A stretch of DNA of 19,739 nt, taken from assembly GCA_959020865.1 (NCBI GenBank), contig CAUEUD010000050.1, forward strand, positions 1 to 19,739, given 5' to 3'. Source of the stretch: Eubacterium limosum. Lineage in GTDB: Bacteria; Bacillota; Clostridia; Eubacteriales; Eubacteriaceae. Below, piece by piece: positions 15,848 to 19,739 of the stretch. The position numbers were made by a program, and so were the translations under genes. Under the pieces are notes generated by a model. That model ran no database searches. It was not told the origin of the DNA and worked only from the letters and a program-made list of their open reading frames with translations. Positions within the stretch are counted from its first letter, which is position 1. The number at the start of each line of letters is the position of its first letter.

Positions 15848-15919
15848 CTAATATTCCCGGAAACGAAAAAAAGCCGGATAAAATGGTATCAACCATCTTA
15901 TCCAGCATATCAATCTCAT
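15848..15919 (-). CDS. Putative 23-codon leader peptide of the MATE gene
   Basis: This is a short open frame starting MRLICWIRWLIPF and ending FREY. It is rich in aromatic and hydrophobic residues (two Trp, five Phe, two Tyr) and arginines. A GGAGGG site lies 10 nt before the ATG. It starts about 20 nt downstream of the predicted transcription start and stops 19 nt before the MATE ATG, just ahead of the MATE ribosome binding site. Its codons 5 to 18 run through the terminator hairpin, so its translation must influence whether that hairpin forms. The length, position and composition fit a regulatory leader peptide, but coding has not been shown. Confidence 0.55.
   Translation of the reverse strand: MRLICWIRWLIPFYPAFFRFREY
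15866..15906 (-). terminator. Leader terminator/attenuator upstream of the MATE gene
   Basis: On the minus strand, GCTGGATAAGATGGT and ACCATTTTATCCGGC pair over 15 positions, two of them G-U, around the loop TGAT. Seven U residues follow directly. It lies between the MATE promoter and the MATE start, so it can only be an attenuator for MATE, or also stop merR readthrough. I see no strong mutually exclusive antiterminator, so a translating or stalled ribosome is the most likely switch. Confidence 0.75.
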
Positions 15920-15948
15920 AGACTGTACACCCTCCGATGAACGCCTCT

Positions 15949-15977
15949 ATTTTAGCAAAAGGTTTTTAGAATGTCAA
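15949..15977 (-). promoter_or_regulatory. MATE gene promoter
   Basis: On the minus strand, -35 TTGACA, a 17-nt spacer and -10 TAAAAT are an almost perfect sigma-A match. The -35 begins 15 nt after the merR stop codon. The start of transcription is predicted near 15942, giving a leader of about 114 nt. Confidence 0.85.
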
Positions 15978-15992
15978 TATATAACAAGCGGT

Positions 15993-16790
15993 TTACTCAA
16001 AGGGAATGACAATTTCCGTCATATATTTATTTTCGTTTCCCCTGAAAATGGCGCCCGGTCCTTTTATGTATCTTTCCCGTGATGGAATCAACAGCTTCAG
16101 GTCCTGTGCTCTGGAGTAATCCAGCAAGGCCTTGTAAGCGTGATTAAACTGGCTGTAGCTGCCCTGATGTATGGTCGAAACAGCACGTTCCACTGCCGGG
16201 AGCGTTCTGCACTCAATTCCAGCAGCTTCAATATAGCGCTTGACAGGCACACAGATTTCGATATCCGCTTTTTCCTGGTAGGCTTCGTTGTAGTACAGGT
16301 TAAAGGGGATACCGCCAGCGTTCCCCTTCACCGCCTTATAGATCCTGGCGATATATTTCCCCACCTCACTGTAAAGACCCTGATAGCGGATGGATGCGAT
16401 CATTACGGGTTCCAGACGTTTTACCTCAATTTTATACTGCATAGGGCTTTCCTCCTGACCGATTGGTTCGATATAGAGGGAGATTTTTTTCAGCAGTTCC
16501 TTTTCCTTTTCAATTTTATGCTCGATCATGGCTTTCTTTTCTTCCAGAAAATAGGCCAGATCGGTGTCCTCGTCATAGTTTTCCATAACATCCCGCAGCT
16601 CGGAGATGGAAAAGTCAAAGGACCGCAGCAGCGCAACCAGCTGTGCCCGTTTGAAATCCTCTTCGCTGTAGTAACGGTAGCCATTCTGGCGGTCCCGATG
16701 GGATGGCACCAGGATTCCCTGCTCGTCATAATAGCGCAGAGCCTTGACCGTTAAATTGGTTATTTTGGAAAATTCACTGATCCTGTACAT
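15993..16790 (-). CDS. MerR family regulator with GyrI-like effector-binding domain (BltR/BmrR type)
   Basis: I chose the ATG giving MYRISEFSKITN (265 residues). The GTG nine bases upstream sits within the ribosome binding site GAGGTGAG and adds only three residues. The first 70 residues are the MerR winged helix (VKALRYYDEQGIL, NGYRYYSEEDFKRAQ). A dimerisation coiled coil follows (about 75-112, EEKKAMIEHKIEKEKELLKKI). The rest (about 118-265) is an AraC-E/GyrI-like ligand domain starting YKIEVKRLEPVMIASIRYQG, as in BmrR and BltR, which bind hydrophobic cationic drugs. It lies directly upstream of the MATE exporter on the same strand. Its own promoter carries a MerR-type dyad, so autoactivation is likely and readthrough into MATE is possible. 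Confidence 0.93.
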   Translation of the reverse strand: MYRISEFSKITNLTVKALRYYDEQGILVPSHRDRQNGYRYYSEEDFKRAQLVALLRSFDFSISELRDVMENYDEDTDLAYFLEEKKAMIEHKIEKEKELLKKISLYIEPIGQEESPMQYKIEVKRLEPVMIASIRYQGLYSEVGKYIARIYKAVKGNAGGIPFNLYYNEAYQEKADIEICVPVKRYIEAAGIECRTLPAVERAVSTIHQGSYSQFNHAYKALLDYSRAQDLKLLIPSRERYIKGPGAIFRGNENKYMTEIVIPFE

Positions 16791-16808
16791 GGTTCTCACC
16801 TCATATTT

Positions 16809-16840
16809 ATCATACAGCCTGCCCCGCAGGGGAAGGTCAA
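16809..16840 (-). promoter_or_regulatory. merR promoter with MerR-type operator (20-bp spacer dyad)
   Basis: On the minus strand, -35 TTGACC and -10 TATGAT are separated by 20 nt rather than 17. A near-perfect dyad (CCTTCCCC TGC GGGGCAGG, one mismatch) fills the spacer. This is the hallmark of MerR-activated promoters, in which the regulator untwists an overlong spacer. It lies between the azlD stop and the merR start. Confidence 0.8.
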
Positions 16841-16847
16841 TCCCTTT

Positions 16848-17165
16848 CTACAGATACCCCAGCACCGTCTCCACCAGAAGCACCGCCGCACAGGCAAATA
16901 CAGCCACTGTAACCAGCCCTTTTTCCTTCATGGCCAGAAGAATGGCGACGATCAGCCCCGCAGTGGCAGAGTACAGGCTTCCAGTCGAATAGAAAATAGC
17001 CGGAAAAGTCATGGTTCCCAACACTGCGTAAGGCACATAATAGAGAAAAGATTTCACAAACTTGCTTTCTATTTTCTTTTTAAAAAGAGCCAGCGGCAGC
17101 ACGCGTATCAGGTAAGTAACGCCCGCCATCACCAAGATGTATATCAGCAAAGTCGTCGTCGTCAT
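16848..17165 (-). CDS. azlD: AzlD family branched-chain amino acid transport protein
   Basis: This 105-residue hydrophobic protein has about four transmembrane helices and the AzlD pattern MAGVTYLIRVLPLALF near the N-terminus, then VKSFLYYVPYAVLGTMTFPAIFYSTGS. With AzlC it forms a two-component exporter of branched-chain amino acids and analogues (the YgaZH type in E. coli). Its ATG overlaps the azlC stop in ATGA, so the two are translated together. Length is normal. Confidence 0.92.
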   Translation of the reverse strand: MTTTTLLIYILVMAGVTYLIRVLPLALFKKKIESKFVKSFLYYVPYAVLGTMTFPAIFYSTGSLYSATAGLIVAILLAMKEKGLVTVAVFACAAVLLVETVLGYL

Positions 17166-17893
17166 ATTTCTTCCTCCTCACTGATGGGAAAGAACCAAGC
17201 GCCAAAGGCCGATGCGGCAATGGTGCAGATGATAATGGTAAAACCCGTTGATACCTGGCTCAGGATTGGAGCAAAGGTAAAAATACAGCTTAGCGCCACT
17301 GCAAAGATCAACACGGTTCTGACGGATTTTTTCTTTCTGGCCGGCGGTATGATAATGGCGATAAACATACCGTAAATGGCGATTCCCAGAGCGGAGCGTA
17401 TGAACTCCGGAAGAATGGTGCTGGCCGCCGCGCCAATGAGGGTTCCGCCCGACCAGCCAATATAAGGCATCACCATCAGGCCAAACATGTACCATTTTCC
17501 CAGCTTTCCAGGCTGCCCGCTGCTCACGGCAAAGATTTCATCGGTATTTCCAAAGGCGATCAGACAGCGCTCCAGCGTGGTCACAGAGTCTTCCAGTTTT
17601 TGCGACAAGGACAAAGACATAAGCGCATACCGCAGATTGATGATCAGCTGAGTGAGCGCCATCTCCACAAAGGGGGCGCCAAGCACAATCAAATCCAGCC
17701 CGGCAAACTGTCCGGCTGAAGTCAGGTTTGTCATGGAAATAAGTACCGCAGACCAGGCAGGAAGCCCCTGGGTGACGGCCATCATTCCAAAGGTAAAAGC
17801 CACCGACAGGTAGCCCAGACCTATGGGAATCCCATCCTGCAATCCCTTTGCGAAGCTGTTGTTAATGATGATCTTCTCTTCTGTCGTTTCCAT
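17162..17893 (-). CDS. azlC: AzlC family branched-chain amino acid exporter subunit
   Basis: This 243-residue membrane protein carries the AzlC signatures GLQDGIPIGLGYLSVAFTFG near the N-terminus, MTNLTSAGQFAGLDLI, INLRYALMSLSLSQKL and FGNTDEIFAV. It is the large subunit of the AzlCD exporter. It begins 2 nt after the phosphopantetheinyl transferase stop with an AGGAG site within the end of that gene, so the three genes form one operon. No known functional link between the transferase and the exporter is evident. Confidence 0.94.
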   Translation of the reverse strand: METTEEKIIINNSFAKGLQDGIPIGLGYLSVAFTFGMMAVTQGLPAWSAVLISMTNLTSAGQFAGLDLIVLGAPFVEMALTQLIINLRYALMSLSLSQKLEDSVTTLERCLIAFGNTDEIFAVSSGQPGKLGKWYMFGLMVMPYIGWSGGTLIGAAASTILPEFIRSALGIAIYGMFIAIIIPPARKKKSVRTVLIFAVALSCIFTFAPILSQVSTGFTIIICTIAASAFGAWFFPISEEEEI

Positions 17894-17895
17894 TC

Positions 17896-18483
17896 CTACT
17901 CCTCATAAACTTCAAATTCAATTTTTCGTACCTTTGGTTCCTCACCGCAGACCCAGAGCTCGTAATCCGGAGCCAGCTCCAGACGTCTTAAAAAGACGCC
18001 TCCGGTCTGGCCGTCCTCGTCAAGGATTTGGTATTCTTCCCCTCTTTGTTGTATCTCAAAGGCGCTCAGCGGCAGGGCAAACCCTAGGCCCCGGTATTTC
18101 ATATAGCTTTCCTTCTGCGCCCACAGCCTGTAAAATGCCTGCGTCCGTTTTTCATCGTCCAGAGCTTCCAGCCTGCGGACCTCTCCGGGCGACATAAAGC
18201 GTTTTGCCAGGGGCATCAGCCGTTTTGTCCGGTCAATGAGCTGCACGTCCACTCCCACTGGGTTTTGGGACACCGCGCACACCAGATAATCTCCCGAGTG
18301 TGAACCGTTAAAGTGCAGACTGGGGTATTCTTTCAAAAAAGGCTTTCCATAGCGGTTCTTTTCGACTTTCACCGGAACTGGCAGTCCCATTTTCTCGAAT
18401 ATTTTATTTAAGAGCACCTCGACATGCACTGTTTTTCCTGTAACCGAAAAAAAATGCGTATCCAGCGTGTACACATCAATCAT
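17896..18483 (-). CDS. Sfp-type 4'-phosphopantetheinyl transferase
   Basis: I set the start at the ATG giving MIDVYTLDTHFF (195 residues), which has GGAGG 7 nt upstream. A longer TTG frame would cover the promoter and is rejected. The enzyme transfers phosphopantetheine from CoA to a serine of carrier proteins. Its motifs are NRYGKPFL (43-50), HFNGSHSGDYLVCA (57-70), GVDV with Asp79 (77-80) and WAQKESYMK (121-129) with Glu125 and Lys129. The length is at the short end for Sfp/Gsp-type enzymes, which usually run about 220-240 residues, but all core motifs are present. No NRPS or PKS gene is visible in the window, so the carrier protein target is unknown. It leads an operon with azlC and azlD. 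Confidence 0.92.
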   Translation of the reverse strand: MIDVYTLDTHFFSVTGKTVHVEVLLNKIFEKMGLPVPVKVEKNRYGKPFLKEYPSLHFNGSHSGDYLVCAVSQNPVGVDVQLIDRTKRLMPLAKRFMSPGEVRRLEALDDEKRTQAFYRLWAQKESYMKYRGLGFALPLSAFEIQQRGEEYQILDEDGQTGGVFLRRLELAPDYELWVCGEEPKVRKIEFEVYEE

Positions 18484-18514
18484 GGATTTTCCTCCAAAAG
18501 GTAATAACACTACT

Positions 18515-18543
18515 ATTATACGCATTTTTTTACTGTAACTCAA
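18515..18543 (-). promoter_or_regulatory. Promoter of the phosphopantetheinyl transferase-azlCD operon
   Basis: On the minus strand, -35 TTGAGT, a 17-nt spacer and a perfect -10 TATAAT lie about 32 nt upstream of the chosen ATG. Confidence 0.8.
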
Positions 18544-18575
18544 TTCTATTTTTAGGGAATTCCTTAAATCAACCT

Positions 18576-18683
18576 TTATTCCACTGCGGTATCCGTTTCT
18601 TTTACGATCTTCTTATCTTCCACCGTACACGCATGCTTTTTAGCATAACGGCGCACCAGCCGCGAAGCGCCAATGCTCTCCAA
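18576..18683 (-). other. Possible small ORF or gene remnant between the GNAT and phosphopantetheinyl transferase genes
   Basis: The frame stays open for over 45 codons and ends with TAA; the interval drawn starts at the only plausible start, a TTG. The peptide includes SRLVRRYAKKHACTVEDKK and ends KETDTAVE. It reads like protein rather than noise, but there is no ATG or clear ribosome binding site. It could be the tail of a decayed gene. I do not recognise a family. The rest of the 203-nt gap holds only the GNAT terminator and the downstream promoter. Confidence 0.22.
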
Positions 18684-18719
18684 AACACAACAGCTGATTA
18701 AGGCGTGCTGCGGGGATTT

Positions 18720-18757
18720 AAAAATTATGAAGGGTCGCTCTACCCTTCATAATTTTT
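18720..18757 (-). terminator. Terminator of the DUF3795-GNAT operon
   Basis: A 16-bp perfect stem has arms AAAAATTATGAAGGGT and ACCCTTCATAATTTTT around a 6-nt loop, with a U-rich 3' side on the minus strand. The stop codon of the GNAT gene lies inside the first arm. Confidence 0.88.
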
Positions 18758-19175
18758 TCTTATAGCCTGCATTATCTTCCTGATAGCCGTTCGCTTCGTA
18801 AAAACAGCAGGCATCTCTTCGATTTTTCTCTGTTACCAGAATGATCTGGGTACATCGGCGTTCTTTTGCCTGCTTTTCCAGAGCGTCAAGCAGAGCCTTA
18901 CCAATGCCGCTCTGACGGCAGGATTTATCTACAATCATATTCTCAAGTACCATAAAAGGGCAGCAGTTCCCATAGAGGTCCTCACAGATTATGCCCATCA
19001 CCGACCCAACAAGGCAGCGGTCTTGTTCTGCACATAGGAGAATGTGGGTATCTGTTTTTTCAAGACGCCTGAATTGGCGCTCCATTGCTCCGACGTCTGA
19101 GTGCTCTCTCCAGAACTGGTAATAAAGCCTGGCAAGCTCTGGCATGTCGGAAAACCGCATTTTTCTTATTTTCAC
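18747..19175 (-). CDS. GNAT family N-acetyltransferase
   Basis: This 142-residue protein is a single GNAT fold: N-terminal IRKMRFSDMPELARLYYQFW, central strand FMVLENMIVD, and the acetyl-CoA pyrophosphate loop RQSGIGKALLDALE (87-100). The C-terminal segment is IILVTEKNRRDACCFYEANGYQ. The acceptor substrate cannot be inferred. The start is a GTG two bases after the DUF3795 stop, with AAGGATGGG as a ribosome binding site inside that gene; an internal ATG five codons later is the alternative. It is co-transcribed with the DUF3795 gene. Confidence 0.9.
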   Translation of the reverse strand: MKIRKMRFSDMPELARLYYQFWREHSDVGAMERQFRRLEKTDTHILLCAEQDRCLVGSVMGIICEDLYGNCCPFMVLENMIVDKSCRQSGIGKALLDALEKQAKERRCTQIILVTEKNRRDACCFYEANGYQEDNAGYKKKL

Positions 19176-19177
19176 AG

Positions 19178-19471
19178 CTATCCCATCCTTTTGAGCTGTT
19201 CCATCTGTCTCCTGAAGTCCGCTTTGTTTTCCTCTGGGGTCTTGGTAGGATCAGGTGTATCGAAATAGCGGTGGCAGGGCAGCTCTCCGCATTTTCCACA
19301 ATGAGGCTGCTTCCTCTCAAGGATACAGCATTCATAAATAGCGCAGATATCTCCTCCGGTATACTCAAGCCAGAAAGCTTTCCCCTCAATGGCGGGACAG
19401 CCCGCACAGGTTTCAGGGTAATACTCACAGCTTGTACAGACAACGCCGCAGCAACTGATGATTTCTTTCAT
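19178..19471 (-). CDS. DUF3795 Cys-rich protein
   Basis: This 97-residue protein has 12 cysteines, mostly in metal-ligand-like spacing: CCGVVCTSC (7-15), CAGC (22-25), C43, CC (48-49), CGKC (58-61) and C66. The pattern CCGxxCxxCEYYPETCAGC followed by a C-terminal CGKCGELPCHRYF is that of DUF3795, a family with no established function that I expect to bind metal (zinc or Fe-S). It has an excellent AAGGAGGG ribosome binding site and its own promoter, and lies 2 nt upstream of the GNAT gene. Confidence 0.88.
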   Translation of the reverse strand: MKEIISCCGVVCTSCEYYPETCAGCPAIEGKAFWLEYTGGDICAIYECCILERKQPHCGKCGELPCHRYFDTPDPTKTPEENKADFRRQMEQLKRMG

Positions 19472-19519
19472 GATATTCCCTCCTTAAGGATTCGTGGAAC
19501 AAATGGCTCCTTTAAACCC

Positions 19520-19548
19520 AGCATAACGGAACTAAAGGCTTCTGTCAA
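19520..19548 (-). promoter_or_regulatory. Promoter of the DUF3795-GNAT operon
   Basis: On the minus strand, a perfect -35 TTGACA, a 17-nt spacer and -10 TATGCT predict a start near 19513 and a leader of about 40 nt. Confidence 0.8.
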
Positions 19549-19590
19549 TCTTTTTACAGTCTGTACAAAAACTTGAGAGACGAAGCCTTT
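19534..19590. repeat. Inverted repeat flanking the -35 box of the DUF3795 promoter
   Basis: AAAGGCTTC (19534-19542) and GAAGCCTTT (19582-19590) are perfect 9-bp arms 39 nt apart. One arm lies inside the promoter spacer. It may be a paired binding site or part of an upstream terminator structure. Confidence 0.35.
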
Positions 19591-19739
19591 TACCTAAGAA
19601 AGAAAAAACATTCTGCGGGCACTGCCCTCACACCCATATCCGTTTCACTAAAGTTGATACTTCATCTCGCCAGTGTCCGGCTGAGCGGATAATTTTACAC
19701 GGTTTCTGGCCGTTATTCAAAGCGCCTGAACTTTTTTTC
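19591..19739. other. Right-edge sequence without an assigned gene
   Basis: No recognisable gene is seen. On the minus strand one frame is open from the window edge to a TGA at 19628 (36 codons, ending VKRIWV), which could be the tail of a gene beyond the edge or chance. A weak GGGC/GCCC hairpin followed by a T-run on the minus strand (about 19603-19630) could be its terminator. Confidence 0.25.

Noticed and set aside
18484..18543. A TTG start extending the phosphopantetheinyl transferase by 20 residues
   Set aside because: The extension overlaps the predicted -35 and -10 boxes, and the ATG at 18483 has a GGAGG site and the usual Sfp-like N-terminus.
1..19739. CRISPR arrays, insertion sequences, integrase or phage genes, tRNA or rRNA genes
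   Set aside because: No regularly spaced repeats, transposase or integrase motifs, or tRNA-like cloverleaf sequences were found on either strand by eye.

Overview
The window looks like chromosomal DNA of an anaerobic, low-to-mid GC Firmicute, most likely an acetogenic Clostridium relative of the Eubacterium/Acetobacterium type. This is an inference. It rests on the corrinoid-activating ASKHA (DUF4445, RACo-like) protein beside a Cys-containing PadR regulator at the left edge, on the HisZ plus short-HisG arrangement, and on consensus sigma-A promoters and strong GGAGG-type ribosome binding sites. No mobile element, CRISPR array, rRNA or tRNA gene was seen.

Left part (1-6.6 kb). A 5'-truncated corrinoid activation protein on + ends at a terminator shared with a convergent padR gene. 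All genes from padR to 6.6 kb are on the - strand. They include a compact run of a PAS/degenerate-GGDEF membrane sensor, a HAD phosphatase, the CCA-adding enzyme (cca), the 16S rRNA dimethyltransferase (rsmA, overlapping cca by 32 nt) and a small one-helix membrane protein.

Middle (6.6-14.5 kb). A 253-nt divergent intergenic region carries a consensus promoter and two perfect inverted repeats. It leads into a very compact histidine operon, hisZ-hisG-hisD-hisC-hisB-hisH-hisA-hisF-hisIE, closed by a bidirectional terminator. It encodes every step from PRPP/ATP to histidine except histidinol-phosphate phosphatase.

Right part (14.5-19.7 kb, all - strand). Read in the direction of transcription: a DUF3795 Cys-rich protein and a GNAT acetyltransferase (one promoter, one terminator); an Sfp-type phosphopantetheinyl transferase followed by azlC-azlD (branched-chain amino acid export); a MerR/BltR-type drug-sensing regulator with a textbook 20-bp-spacer MerR operator-promoter; and a MATE multidrug exporter. 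The MATE gene has its own consensus promoter. Its leader encodes a 23-codon peptide whose reading frame passes through an intrinsic terminator, which is the layout of a ribosome-dependent transcription attenuator. This is the most interesting item in the window. The MerR regulator and the attenuator together suggest two-layer, drug-responsive control of the exporter.
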